Below, one piece after another: positions 5,288 to 14,009 of a stretch of DNA of 25,194 nucleotides. The DNA comes from a virus: IMG/VR virus record IMGVR_UViG_3300018080_000560, positions 1 through 25,194 of that record. One strand, given 5' to 3'. Each line of letters begins with the position of its first letter. Within the stretch, counting starts at the first letter, position 1. The position numbers and the translations under genes are program-made. Under the pieces are notes generated by a model. The model saw nothing but the letters and a program-made list of their open reading frames with translations, ran no database searches and was not told the origin of the DNA.

Positions 5288-5544
5288 TGAGTGAAGAAAG
5301 TAAGCAACCAACAGGATATAGGGAGCAAGTGCAACTTATGAGTCCAGAACAGTTAAAAGAAGGAGAATTATACATGAATAACCTACTTCCTCAAGGTAGT
5401 GTGGTTAAAATTGTTAAAAAGAACGCTAATTCTGTTAAGTTTAGAGTTTGGAACGACTACAAAGGTAAATTTATTGATGTAGTTTCTGATTATGACGGAT
5501 TTTATAGAGTAGTTCAAATCCCTGTATATGAGCAAGGGGTTTAA
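5287..5544 (+). CDS. Hypothetical protein, 85 aa
   Basis: MSEESKQPTGYREQVQLMSP, then EQLKEGELYMNNLLPQGSVV, then beta-like segments KIVKKNANSVKFRVWNDYKG and KFIDVVSDYDGFYRVVQIPV. The second half looks like a small five-stranded beta barrel (SH3-like), a fold often seen in head-completion or nucleic-acid-binding proteins, but I cannot match it to a family. It starts at a TAATG junction and overlaps the following gene by 17 nt. Confidence 0.6.
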   Translation: MSEESKQPTGYREQVQLMSPEQLKEGELYMNNLLPQGSVVKIVKKNANSVKFRVWNDYKGKFIDVVSDYDGFYRVVQIPVYEQGV

Positions 5545-5779
5545 CGACATTGAGCTTATAGATTTAGGATTCTATAAGCAACCTACAGACAAAGTAGGGG
5601 AATATTACTGGGAATACTCAAAAGATGGAGTGATATTCGTTACAGACCAAACAAATTATGAGAAGGAAGCAGCAGAGTCCTTATATACGTTAACATTAAT
5701 ATCAGAAGTAAGTGAAACAACAGGAATCAAAGAGTCAAGAGATTTTACAGACATTATTAGAATCTTTAGCAGGCAGTAA
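5528..5779 (+). CDS. Hypothetical protein, 83 aa
   Basis: MSKGFNDIELIDLGFYKQPT followed by EYYWEYSKDGVIFVTDQTNY, then an acidic helix. The 'LGFxxxxxxxxxYWEYxKDGxxFVTDQ' pattern is the kind of small alpha/beta protein found in Bacteroidetes phages, where it has no assigned role. It starts inside the previous gene. Its stop (TAA 5777-5779) is followed after 1 nt by the next ATG. Confidence 0.58.
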   Translation: MSKGFNDIELIDLGFYKQPTDKVGEYYWEYSKDGVIFVTDQTNYEKEAAESLYTLTLISEVSETTGIKESRDFTDIIRIFSRQ

Positions 5780-5780
5780 T

Positions 5781-5903
5781 ATGAAAGTTACTGTAACTAT
5801 AGAGCCAGTAGCAGGATTAACAGCAGAACAAGTAGAACAAGCTAGAAAAGCTGGTAGAGAAGGAACAGATATTTACTTTAGCAAACCTGACAGCACTTTA
5901 TAA
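5781..5903 (+). CDS. Small hypothetical protein, 40 aa
   Basis: MKVTVTIEPVAGLTAEQVEQ ARKAGREGTD..., a short strand plus one helix. I chose ATG at 5781, 1 nt after the previous stop, over the in-frame GTG at 5712, because the GTG would overlap the previous gene by 68 nt, and nearly all junctions here are within 20 nt. It ends in a TAATG overlap with the large terminase gene. Function unknown. Confidence 0.55.
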   Translation: MKVTVTIEPVAGLTAEQVEQARKAGREGTDIYFSKPDSTL

Positions 5904-7243
5904 TGCCTAATATATCCTTTAGTCCAAGTCCGAAACAGCACAGAGCGTGGCAAAAACTAACAGACTCTACCACTAGGTTTGTGGGGTACGGCGGCGCGGC
6001 TGGAGGAGGGAAGTCTTGGTTAGGTGTTAATTGGCTTATAATAATGTGTTTCACCTATCCTAAAACAAGATGGGGATTGGGTAGAAAAGAATTAAAGAAC
6101 CTTAAGAGAAGTACTTTGCCTACTTTTTTTAAGGCTTTAGGTAAATACGGCATCACAGATAAGTATTACAAGTATAATCAGCAGTATGATTTCATTAGAT
6201 TCAACAATGGAAGCGAGATATACCTAGTTGACATGTCCTATAATCCTTCTGATCCTGAGTTCACTAAATTTGGAGGACTAGAACTTACAGGAGCATTTGT
6301 TGATGAGAGCAGCGAGTGTACAGAGAAGGCGATAGATATATTGTCTAAGAGGATAAGGCACATGAACAAGGAATACGGTCTTATACCGAAGGTTTTAGAG
6401 ACATTTAACCCATCTAAAGACCATGTTTATTGGAGGTATCACAAACCTGAGAAGGAAAATAGTCTTCCCGAAACATATGCGTTCATAAGAGCCTTAGTAA
6501 CAGATAATCCTGACATTGACCCTGAGTATATAAAACAGCTACAAATGGGTGATAAGGCTACGATAGAGAGATATTTCTACGGAAATTTTGATTATGACTC
6601 AGACGATTCAAAACTAATGGATTATGACTCGATCTGCTCTTTATTTACTAATACTGACGTTCCTGAAGGTGAAGGATATATCTCTGTTGACATCGCTCGT
6701 TTTGGAAAGGATGCTACCACGATATTTGTTTGGAGCGGGTGGAGGGTCGTTCACGTTGAGGTTATTGATAAAGGATCAGCAACATATACAGCTCAAATGG
6801 TAGCTCAAACAGCAGAAAGATATTCTGTGCCTAGTAATAATATAATCTTAGATGAAGATGGTGTTGGTGGTGGTGTTGTTGACGTAATGAGGACTAGAAT
6901 GCCTTCCGTGAAAGGTTTTGTATCTAATAAATCTGCGATAAAGAGAGGTAACGGTGATTTTAACTACAACAACATAAAGTCTCAATGTTATTTCATGCTA
7001 TCTAAATTCGTAAACGAGGGTAGAATTTATTTCATGCCTAAAGATACAGACGTAAAACAGAAGCTAATACAAGAGTTGGAGGTTGTTAAGAAGAAGCATG
7101 TAGATAAAGACGGTAAAAACATGGTTCTACCTAAAGAAGACGTTAAAAACATAATAGGGAGATCTCCTGACTACTCAGATGCCTTAATGATGCGCATGTG
7201 GTTCGAGCTAGGAAGAAATGAAACAAAAATTGATTGGTTATGA
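5903..7243 (+). CDS. terL: Terminase large subunit
   Basis: A 446-aa DNA-packaging motor with both required domains. The ATPase part has Walker A at 28-38 (GYGGAAGGGKS), Walker B at about 130-136 (GAFVDES, D134-E135) and the coupling motif ETFNPS near 166-171. The RNase H-like nuclease part has acidic residues D263 (YISVDIARFGKD), D317/D319 (IILDEDGVGGG) and D423/D426 (SPDYSDAL). It pumps genome DNA into proheads through the portal and cuts the concatemer at the end. Length is normal. The start is a TAATG junction and the stop TGA overlaps the next ATG. The portal is 13 kb downstream, which is unusual. Confidence 0.97.
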   Translation: MPNISFSPSPKQHRAWQKLTDSTTRFVGYGGAAGGGKSWLGVNWLIIMCFTYPKTRWGLGRKELKNLKRSTLPTFFKALGKYGITDKYYKYNQQYDFIRFNNGSEIYLVDMSYNPSDPEFTKFGGLELTGAFVDESSECTEKAIDILSKRIRHMNKEYGLIPKVLETFNPSKDHVYWRYHKPEKENSLPETYAFIRALVTDNPDIDPEYIKQLQMGDKATIERYFYGNFDYDSDDSKLMDYDSICSLFTNTDVPEGEGYISVDIARFGKDATTIFVWSGWRVVHVEVIDKGSATYTAQMVAQTAERYSVPSNNIILDEDGVGGGVVDVMRTRMPSVKGFVSNKSAIKRGNGDFNYNNIKSQCYFMLSKFVNEGRIYFMPKDTDVKQKLIQELEVVKKKHVDKDGKNMVLPKEDVKNIIGRSPDYSDALMMRMWFELGRNETKIDWL

Positions 7244-7989
7244 TAAAGATAAAGGTACAAGACAAGGAATACGATCTAATTAACGATTGGAGTGAGCTAA
7301 CTATACAGAAATTCTTAGAAGTACAGAGAATCTGCGATAAAGCACCTGAAAAACTAAAGAAATTAATAGGACACGTCTATTTTGGAGAGAAAGATGAGAT
7401 TGAGAAGATGAATTTCTCCAATAGAGAGCAATTAAAGACGTTTCCTAAGTTCTATGGGGATATACTACTAGAAATGTCAGATGTGCCAAAGGAAGTCGTT
7501 AAAACAATGGATTTCGAGTCAAGAGTAATTCATTTCAACAATCATTTAATAAAATTCGTTATAGGATGCTTATTTGCGCCTGTTGACATTCCCGAAATCT
7601 CAAATGACAGCTTTAAATTTGAAGGTGAAACTTTTATATTACCTAAATCTAGGAACGTACTAGGTAATGAAAGACCTATGGGATATATTTCTACTATTCA
7701 ATTTACTGAATCTGCTGATTTAGATATTTATATGAGAGATTTGGACGACAAAAACTATGGCGTTCTTGCTAACATTATAGCTATCTTATGTTTAAAAGAA
7801 GGCGAGGAGTATGATGAAGATGTCTGTTTAAAGCGAGCAGAGAAATTCAGAAACCTAACTATGGATATTGCATGGGATGTTTTTTTTTACTTGGACGAAC
7901 TGTTAAATACGTACACGAAAGCTACCCTCAGCTCTTCTCTGGAAAAAATCAAGCTAAATACGCAAGTTTCGCTAGGACGTCAGGATTGA
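7240..7989 (+). CDS. Tail assembly chaperone-like protein (zero frame)
   Basis: 249 aa from ATG 7240, which overlaps the terL stop (ATGA); an in-frame TTG two codons upstream is less likely. It starts MIKIKVQDKEYDLINDWSEL TIQKFLEVQRICD, a style seen in Bacteroidetes phage proteins thought to act as tail assembly chaperones, with a 'WxELTxxxFLxLQxI' opening. Its position upstream of the tape measure gene and the frame-switch site in its 3' part (T9 at 7880-7888) fit the chaperone pattern, as in lambda G/GT. No enzyme motif is visible. It could instead be a conserved structural protein of other function. The last 34 codons after the slip site overlap the -1 frame. Confidence 0.6.
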   Translation: MIKIKVQDKEYDLINDWSELTIQKFLEVQRICDKAPEKLKKLIGHVYFGEKDEIEKMNFSNREQLKTFPKFYGDILLEMSDVPKEVVKTMDFESRVIHFNNHLIKFVIGCLFAPVDIPEISNDSFKFEGETFILPKSRNVLGNERPMGYISTIQFTESADLDIYMRDLDDKNYGVLANIIAILCLKEGEEYDEDVCLKRAEKFRNLTMDIAWDVFFYLDELLNTYTKATLSSSLEKIKLNTQVSLGRQD

Positions 7990-8183
7990 ACGGTTTCGGT
8001 TGGTATTTGCAAATAAAATCAGTTGCGGAGAAAGGAGTGTTCACTTTTGGCAACAATTCAGGCATAAAAAGCGTAGAAAAGACTAATCTTTACGACTTTT
8101 TGACATATATAGCTGCAAACGCCTCAGAAGCGTTGTACCAAGAGAAAATAAGAGAACATGAATCTGGAAGAACTAGTAGATAA
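7872..8183 (+). CDS. -1 frame extension of the chaperone-like gene
   Basis: An ORF in the -1 frame relative to the preceding gene, overlapping it by 118 nt. Reading enters it naturally by a -1 shift at T-TTT-TTT (7881-7887), giving a 314-aa fusion: 216 residues of the zero frame followed by 98 residues (LLGRTVKYVHESYPQLFSG... to HESGRTSR). The region KYASFARTSGLNGFGWYLQI ... NLYDFLTYIAAN looks like the conserved end of this protein type, so it is more likely an extension than a separate gene. An independent start at ATG 7872 is possible but would sit deep inside the first gene. A sequencing error in the T run would look the same. Confidence 0.6.
   Translation: MGCFFLLGRTVKYVHESYPQLFSGKNQAKYASFARTSGLNGFGWYLQIKSVAEKGVFTFGNNSGIKSVEKTNLYDFLTYIAANASEALYQEKIREHESGRTSR
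7880..7888 (+). promoter_or_regulatory. Slippery T9 sequence for -1 frameshift
   Basis: Nine consecutive T. In the zero frame they read GTT-TTT-TTT-TAC, so 7881-7887 is the heptamer T-TTT-TTT, a valid X-XXY-YYZ slip site with full re-pairing in the -1 frame. After slipping, reading continues in the 98-codon open frame that ends at 8183. I did not identify a convincing downstream pseudoknot by eye. Confidence 0.6.
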
Positions 8184-8847
8184 AATAGAGCTAATCACAA
8201 CAGATGCTCCGAATATAAATACATTCTTGTTTGATGATTTAGAAACAATCAATGAGCTACACGCTACAAGTTATCCAATACTATTGCTAACTCCTACAGA
8301 GGATGAAATAGACCCTAGAGCAAATGAGCAAGATTACAATCTTATCATTTACTTAATGGATACTTATTTTCAAGATGATTCAAAGACATTAAGACAAAAG
8401 TACTCTGATATGCAAGATTGGGGTATTAGATTAGTAAATGAGTTACTAGATGATCCTAACATTAGAGATGTTGGTAATGTTTCCGTTACTAGAGGTCAAG
8501 AGAGATTCAATGACGAACTTGCGTTAGTTCAGTTCTCATTTACTGTAAGAGTGTATCACTGCCTAAAGCTATTAAAGAAGCCTACTAGTCTGACAGCAAC
8601 AACTGTAAGTTCTTCACAAATAGACTTAACTTGGACTGATGTTGCATCTGATGAATCGAATTACGAGATTTCTAGGAGTCTTGATAATGAAACTTGGACT
8701 ACTATTGCTACAATTGCTGCTGATAGCACTTCTTATAGCGATACAGGTCTTGATCCTAGCACTCTTTATTACTTCCGTATTAGGGCAACCACAGCCAGTA
8801 ATAGATCCGCTTATTCAAACACTTCCTCTGATACAACGTCTGCTTAA
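8158..8847 (+). CDS. Tail-terminator-like protein with C-terminal FN3 domain
   Basis: 229 aa in two parts. Residues 1-135 (MNLEELVDKIELITTDAPNI, LLLTPTEDEIDP, YNLIIYLMDTYFQDDS, DVGNVSVTRGQERFNDEL ALVQFSFTVRVYH) have the alternating pattern of small phage tail-completion or terminator proteins. Residues about 141-227 are a clear fibronectin type III domain (KPTSLTATTVSSSQIDLTWT with W159, then NYEISRSLDN, YSDTGLDPSTLYYFRIRA). FN3 and Ig-like domains are often hung on phage virion proteins and may bind host surface sugars. It starts 26 nt inside the preceding frame and ends TAATG with the next gene. Confidence 0.68.
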   Translation: MNLEELVDKIELITTDAPNINTFLFDDLETINELHATSYPILLLTPTEDEIDPRANEQDYNLIIYLMDTYFQDDSKTLRQKYSDMQDWGIRLVNELLDDPNIRDVGNVSVTRGQERFNDELALVQFSFTVRVYHCLKLLKKPTSLTATTVSSSQIDLTWTDVASDESNYEISRSLDNETWTTIATIAADSTSYSDTGLDPSTLYYFRIRATTASNRSAYSNTSSDTTSA

Positions 8848-9395
8848 TGGCTTTTGATTGGTTACATACTAGATATGCCACAGGAGTCTTTGTAAGGAGA
8901 TTAAGAAAGGAGATGGCTAAAGAGCTACAAGATCAAGGTCATGTTGCTTCAGGAAGGTTATTGAATAGTTTAAGCACAGGCACAAAGCAAACAAAAGGCA
9001 AGGTGCAGGGTGTTGTTCGTGGTTTAGCTAGAGGAGAAGCATTAGATGGATACCAAAGAGACGCTAACCTAACTATAAGAAAGATTCTAACATGGATGGA
9101 TTTAGTTAATGCTACGGGCAGAAACAGATTCGATTTTAAAGACATGAAGGAAAAAAGGAGAATAGCCTTAGCAATATTAAGCGCTTCTGTAGATCAAGGT
9201 ATTCCAATGAGAGGTGCTGCGAAATACTCTAACAACGGGACAAGAGTAGGATGGATAACTACACCATACAGAAATAACTTAAAGTTTGTCGATAAAGATG
9301 TAGTACCTAAAGTAGTTCAAGACATTGAGGAGAACTTCATTAGAATAATAGAAGCGATGGCAGCAAAAAACCCTAACATAAAACTAATAAAGTAA
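8847..9395 (+). CDS. HK97 gp10-like neck / tail-completion protein
   Basis: A 182-aa basic protein. The N-terminal helix and the segment VASGRLLNSLSTGTKQTKGK VQGVVRGLARGEALDGYQRD have the 'xSGxLxxSl' signature of the HK97 gp10 / neck protein group, which closes the head-tail junction. A small family of this kind usually has 130-190 aa, so the length fits. The C-terminal half is helical. It lies between the tail-terminator-like gene and the large tail genes, as expected for a joining protein. Both boundaries are TAATG overlaps. Confidence 0.65.
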   Translation: MAFDWLHTRYATGVFVRRLRKEMAKELQDQGHVASGRLLNSLSTGTKQTKGKVQGVVRGLARGEALDGYQRDANLTIRKILTWMDLVNATGRNRFDFKDMKEKRRIALAILSASVDQGIPMRGAAKYSNNGTRVGWITTPYRNNLKFVDKDVVPKVVQDIEENFIRIIEAMAAKNPNIKLIK

Positions 9396-10657
9396 TGGCA
9401 ATAACATTAGATTCACAACCAACGGCAAGCATACTCCATAGTCCTTATAGACCTATGGAGATTAAAGTCAGTTCTAATGATGGTGATGTAGCTAAAATGA
9501 AGTGTTTTATTCATTTAGACAATAGTGCTACTGCTGACAACGCAAATAATCCTATTATATTAGATCCTGACTTCGGAACGACAGATGAGTTTACATTTGA
9601 CATTGCAGGATACATTGCAGGATTAGATACTTTAACTAGCACTACGCAAACTGCTGACGTAGCAATCTCAGCAATAGATGCAGATACTAACTCAATAAAA
9701 ATGATTACTTGCTCTTTTACTGAGTTATTAGATGTAGGTGGTGCAGGCACTCTATCTGACGGAGCTAGTTTAGCTTATACTTCAGTATCAGATTGGTACG
9801 CTATAAACGGAGTGTGGGCTTACGATGAGGTATCAGATAAGTTTAGTGGGTTTGAGATAAAATCAACAGGAGATAAACAGTTCCTAACAAATAAGAGAGG
9901 AACAGCTTATAGAGAGATTGCAACAGATGAATCAGATTATTTAAGTGGGTTTTCCCCAAGTGAGACAACTGTTTACTTTAGATTAAAAACCTTTACTGAG
10001 CCTAATTTGGGAGGTTCTAGTACTATTTACTTCTATGAATTAGATTTAACTGGTATTAGAAGATTCGACTTACCATGTGGATCGTCAAACATTAACGCAA
10101 GTGGAGGCACTTGGTATGATGAGTTCGGGTCTTCAACAACAGCTCCCACTATTGATTCTAGCATAGGATCTTACACAGTAAGGATTGATGATGGTAAAGT
10201 AGAGGCTACTAACTCAACTAGAAGTGAGGTTGTTAGGTATAACGTTAGTTCTGTATGTGGAGATAGCACAAGAATAAAATTCTTAAACAGATTAGGAGCT
10301 TTTGAGTACTTCACGTTCAAAGGATACAGAGATAAGAGTGTAAGTATTAGAAAGAATTACTACAACAGACCTTTATCGGGTTCTTATTCTATAGGGGAAG
10401 GAGGAGATAGAGTATTAAGTACAGACAGTAGAACTGGGTTTGTAGTTTATTCTCAGCAATTATTGCAAGCAGATAGAGAATGGTTAATTGAAATGCTTGA
10501 AGGGCATGAGGCTTTTGTTGAAGAAAACGGTAATTCTATTCCTATCAAAATAAGAGCAGGAGGTACAGAGATTATAAAAGAGTCTGATGGTTTAATGACT
10601 ATTAAGATGACATACGAATACGCAAATCCAAACAGAAGACAGCATGGCGGATATTAA
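9395..10657 (+). CDS. Large structural tail protein, family of unknown name
   Basis: A 420-aa, beta-rich protein without signal peptide or membrane segment. The first 120 residues (MAITLDSQPTASILHSPYRPMEIK...) have a thin-strand pattern. The C-terminal part contains IKFLNRLGAFEYFTFKG, a 'FLNrlGgfeyFtFkG' motif that recurs in tail-region proteins of Bacteroidetes phages, then REWLIEMLEGHEAFVEENGN and a strand-rich end. The gene sits immediately before the 1121-aa tail protein and two genes before the tape measure, so it is likely part of the tail tip or distal tail. It overlaps the next gene by 14 nt. Confidence 0.65.
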   Translation: MAITLDSQPTASILHSPYRPMEIKVSSNDGDVAKMKCFIHLDNSATADNANNPIILDPDFGTTDEFTFDIAGYIAGLDTLTSTTQTADVAISAIDADTNSIKMITCSFTELLDVGGAGTLSDGASLAYTSVSDWYAINGVWAYDEVSDKFSGFEIKSTGDKQFLTNKRGTAYREIATDESDYLSGFSPSETTVYFRLKTFTEPNLGGSSTIYFYELDLTGIRRFDLPCGSSNINASGGTWYDEFGSSTTAPTIDSSIGSYTVRIDDGKVEATNSTRSEVVRYNVSSVCGDSTRIKFLNRLGAFEYFTFKGYRDKSVSIRKNYYNRPLSGSYSIGEGGDRVLSTDSRTGFVVYSQQLLQADREWLIEMLEGHEAFVEENGNSIPIKIRAGGTEIIKESDGLMTIKMTYEYANPNRRQHGGY

Positions 10658-13600
10658 GATAACATTAGTAGGATTAGAGAAGGATTTAGATGCACCACAA
10701 GGTAGGCAATTCCCTTTATCTCTAAATTTCTCTGCTGGTAGTTTAACTAATATAGATGCGAGATCAACAGACTACTCTCTGTCTTTTAGGATACCAGCGA
10801 CTAGAAACAATAAAAGTGCATTAGGGCATTTTGACTCGTCTAACATGTCAGATCAAGACACTTACCTAGCAAGTCAAGATTGTGTTGTAAAGGTGGATGG
10901 GTATCCTATATTCACAGGGAAATTCAAGTTGTTAGGATTTGTTAACGATAGAGGTTTCGAAGAGTTCAACTGTATTATACTTGGTTCAGGAATGGATTGG
11001 GTAGAGGGGATGAAAGATAAGACGTTACAGGATTATACTTGGGGGTCTACGCTTACATTCGATAAGGCAAGTGTAAAAACATCTTGGAGTAATACATATA
11101 CAGATGGTTATACTTTCCCATTAGTTAATTATGGAGCATGGAAGAATGTAAACAACGTAACTGTTGATGATCTACGTCCTGCTGTGTTCGTTAGGGCATT
11201 ATTTGAAGAAGCATTTAATTCAGAGGGATATACAATTCAATCAGACACAGATAGCGATGATTTTTTTCATACTTCTAATAATCCGATTGCGGACAAACTT
11301 ATATTGCCGTTTACTGGAAAGAACTTCACAGATTCTTCAATAGTAACAGCACAAACATTCTACGCAACTGAAACTAACGCTCAAGAATGGGGATCGGTAA
11401 CAAAAGTTCAGCATAGTGGGTTTATTGGTAAGCCTGTTATAGGTAATGGATCTACTTCTACTCCATCCGCAAAAGAAGCGGTATTAGGATCTTTTGGTAC
11501 GACTAATACGTCTGCCTGTGGTAGGCTATTCTTAGATGGCTCAGGCGCAGCTTTAAGCTCTGTTAGTGATTGGACTAATTTATATTTATATATTGATTCA
11601 AATAATACAACTATATCGTGTCCGACAGGTAAGGTATTCAAGGTTGTAAATTACGGGACAACGACAGCTCCATCTGGGTTAGGATACGGTACTGTTGAGT
11701 TTATTGACTTCTTAGGACAAGACGGTGTTAGAGCTGAGGTAAATCCGCGAAACTTCTCAGGAGACGGTCAAGCTAATATTACAAACGTAAAGTTAGCTTT
11801 CTTAAATGCAGGATGGGAAGATGCTCAAGAACTAACTATAAGTTCTGCACCTACAAACCCTAGTAGCATATTTAATACGTCTACGTATAAATACACAGCA
11901 ACAGAAGCAACAAGAGCTAAGTTTAAATTCGATGCGGAGGCTTATTCGTGGGACTCTTGGGGAGCAAATAAAGGAACGCTTACATTTAGAATAAGACATA
12001 AGACAGGATCAACAAACTCTACTAGAGGTTCTGAAACATTTAACCCTACTGATACATCTCCTATTGATTCTTACATAACTAAAACTATATCACACCCATT
12101 CACAGGGTCAGCAACGGATGATGCTTCTATAATTCCTGTTGGTTTTGAATCGGGAGCTATTGATTTAGCTGTAGGTGATGAAGTGTGGGTAGATGTAGTA
12201 GTACAACATGAGAGTTCATCCCAAGCAAACAGCATACTAAAAACAGGTAACGAAGGAGATCAGATTACAACTGCTTTTGGAGTTAGAAACTTAGAGTTTA
12301 AATCTATACCCGAAGACACCATCATTAAAGGAAAGACTTCTTTAGACGTTTCTACTGTATTAGATGATAGATTCAAAGTTTTAAGTTACATCAAAGGGTG
12401 TATTCATGCTTTTAACTTAATGATAAAAACAGACCCTTATTCTAAGAAGGTTATCATTAAAACAAGAGACAACTTCTATGATACCAACAGTAATGCTATT
12501 GATTGGACTAACAAGGTAGATTTGAAGAAACAGTACTTGATTGAGTACTTAGATATGTATAAAAAGAAATTAGAGTTTAAGTTTATAAAGGATTCAGCAG
12601 ATGGACACGTTAATCAGTTGAATGATATTAGAAATTTTGATTTAGGTTCTTACAGAGAAGATATAGGAGATAGATTTGAAGACGGTAAATCGGACTTTAA
12701 GAACCCTATCTTTGCTTATTCCTACCCTATAGTCGATAGATCTATTTTAGCGACTTACAGTGGAGCTAAGACAGGTTCTCAGGTGTCAGGTATTTACATG
12801 GCTAGAATGTGGAACACGTATAATGCTAATTCTGCACCACCTGCACCTTTTTACAATTATAGACCTAGATTATTGATTTTTGATTATAAGGCTCAAGCAA
12901 CAGAGAACGGATGGAAATGGGAAGGCGATACTGAATTAAAAGTACCTGCCGCAATGACTCAGGACTTTGGTTCTCTTACATTGAATAATTTTGACTTGAA
13001 TATATCTTATGGTAACTCGAATACTGATGGCTCAAATGTAGAGGAAGGATTAGTTGCTAAGTACTATCAAAAGACTATTAGTACAATTGAGAAGGGAACT
13101 AAGGTTTCTATACCTATGAATCTTACTTTTAGAGATATTCAAACTTTTGATATAACTAAGCCTATATACTTAGAGTATCCTGCTAACTTAAGAGGTTATT
13201 GGATAGTAGATAAGATTAACGGGTATAGTCCAACAACTAATGTTACTACTCAGGTAGATTTAATAAAGAAAGAGGACTTCACTACTAGAACACAAAACAC
13301 AGATAGAGATGTAAATCTTGAGTCAGATGGTGAAGAGTACAGCAAACAAACAGGAGACGGTCAAGGAGATAGAGACGGTGCTGGTGGAGTTTCAAAAGCA
13401 GACGCGGAACATGAAGTTGATACTACATTCCAAAAAACAGCAACAGAATTAGGCGGTGCTAAAGGAACTGGTGGCTCAAGTGGTGGCTCAGGTTCAGGAG
13501 ATAGCAGGTTTGATAGAACACCTTCAGGCTCTTCTAGTAAATTAGCTACACAGTCTTCTCAAGACGAGGATGCTAAAGAAGACTCAAGAGAGCAAGGTAG

Positions 13601-14009
13601 ATCGGAATCTTGGACGAATGACAAAGGAGTAGAAGGTGCTGAAAGAGAAACAGACTTAAATAAGAAGCCTGACCAAGACTTCCCTGCTGACGATGGTAAA
13701 TCTAAATCCTTAGTTCAACAAGGAAGTGGAAACAGCACAAACAAAGGTTCAGGGAACTTCGTTACAGGTTCAGGAAACAAGGGGACAGGGAAAAACCAAA
13801 CTGTTGTAGGACAAAATAATAAACCTAAACAAACAGATGTATTCCAAGTAGGTACTGGAACAAGCGACTCAGAAAGACATACAGCATTATCTGTTGGTAA
13901 TGACGGTGTAGTAAGAGAAGGCGGGGGTACTATTGTAGAAGAAACAGACTCAGGTATATCCCCTGTATATGAAGAAGTTAATGGTGAAATGGTTAAAATA
14001 ACAATATAA
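10644..14009 (+). CDS. Very large tail protein, tail tip or hub candidate, 1121 aa
   Basis: The largest gene in the window. The N-terminus (MADIKITLVGLEKDLDAPQG, DARSTDYSLSFRIPATRNNK) has the 'yS.sF.iP.T.nN' motif of Bacteroidetes phage tail proteins. Residues about 1-870 are globular and beta-rich with repeated W/Y/F strands. From about residue 872 to the end the sequence becomes low-complexity and rich in G, S, T, D, N and Q, with SGGSGSGD, NSTNKGSGNFVTGSGN and VVGQNN stretches, like a flexible stalk or fibre attachment. Its place between the FLN-motif protein and the tape measure suggests the tail tip, perhaps the hub that holds host-binding parts. The exact role is inferred from context. 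Confidence 0.65.
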   Translation: MADIKITLVGLEKDLDAPQGRQFPLSLNFSAGSLTNIDARSTDYSLSFRIPATRNNKSALGHFDSSNMSDQDTYLASQDCVVKVDGYPIFTGKFKLLGFVNDRGFEEFNCIILGSGMDWVEGMKDKTLQDYTWGSTLTFDKASVKTSWSNTYTDGYTFPLVNYGAWKNVNNVTVDDLRPAVFVRALFEEAFNSEGYTIQSDTDSDDFFHTSNNPIADKLILPFTGKNFTDSSIVTAQTFYATETNAQEWGSVTKVQHSGFIGKPVIGNGSTSTPSAKEAVLGSFGTTNTSACGRLFLDGSGAALSSVSDWTNLYLYIDSNNTTISCPTGKVFKVVNYGTTTAPSGLGYGTVEFIDFLGQDGVRAEVNPRNFSGDGQANITNVKLAFLNAGWEDAQELTISSAPTNPSSIFNTSTYKYTATEATRAKFKFDAEAYSWDSWGANKGTLTFRIRHKTGSTNSTRGSETFNPTDTSPIDSYITKTISHPFTGSATDDASIIPVGFESGAIDLAVGDEVWVDVVVQHESSSQANSILKTGNEGDQITTAFGVRNLEFKSIPEDTIIKGKTSLDVSTVLDDRFKVLSYIKGCIHAFNLMIKTDPYSKKVIIKTRDNFYDTNSNAIDWTNKVDLKKQYLIEYLDMYKKKLEFKFIKDSADGHVNQLNDIRNFDLGSYREDIGDRFEDGKSDFKNPIFAYSYPIVDRSILATYSGAKTGSQVSGIYMARMWNTYNANSAPPAPFYNYRPRLLIFDYKAQATENGWKWEGDTELKVPAAMTQDFGSLTLNNFDLNISYGNSNTDGSNVEEGLVAKYYQKTISTIEKGTKVSIPMNLTFRDIQTFDITKPIYLEYPANLRGYWIVDKINGYSPTTNVTTQVDLIKKEDFTTRTQNTDRDVNLESDGEEYSKQTGDGQGDRDGAGGVSKADAEHEVDTTFQKTATELGGAKGTGGSSGGSGSGDSRFDRTPSGSSSKLATQSSQDEDAKEDSREQGRSESWTNDKGVEGAERETDLNKKPDQDFPADDGKSKSLVQQGSGNSTNKGSGNFVTGSGNKGTGKNQTVVGQNNKPKQTDVFQVGTGTSDSERHTALSVGNDGVVREGGGTIVEETDSGISPVYEEVNGEMVKITI

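Noticed and set aside
5712-5780. GTG start giving a 63-aa version of the gene ending at 5903
   Set aside because: It would overlap the previous gene by 68 nt, while ATG 5781 lies 1 nt after the previous stop.
8639-8857. 72-aa plus-strand ORF in another frame within the FN3 coding part
   Set aside because: Frame shadow: leucine-rich antiphase reading of FN3 codons; the FN3 frame is clearly correct.
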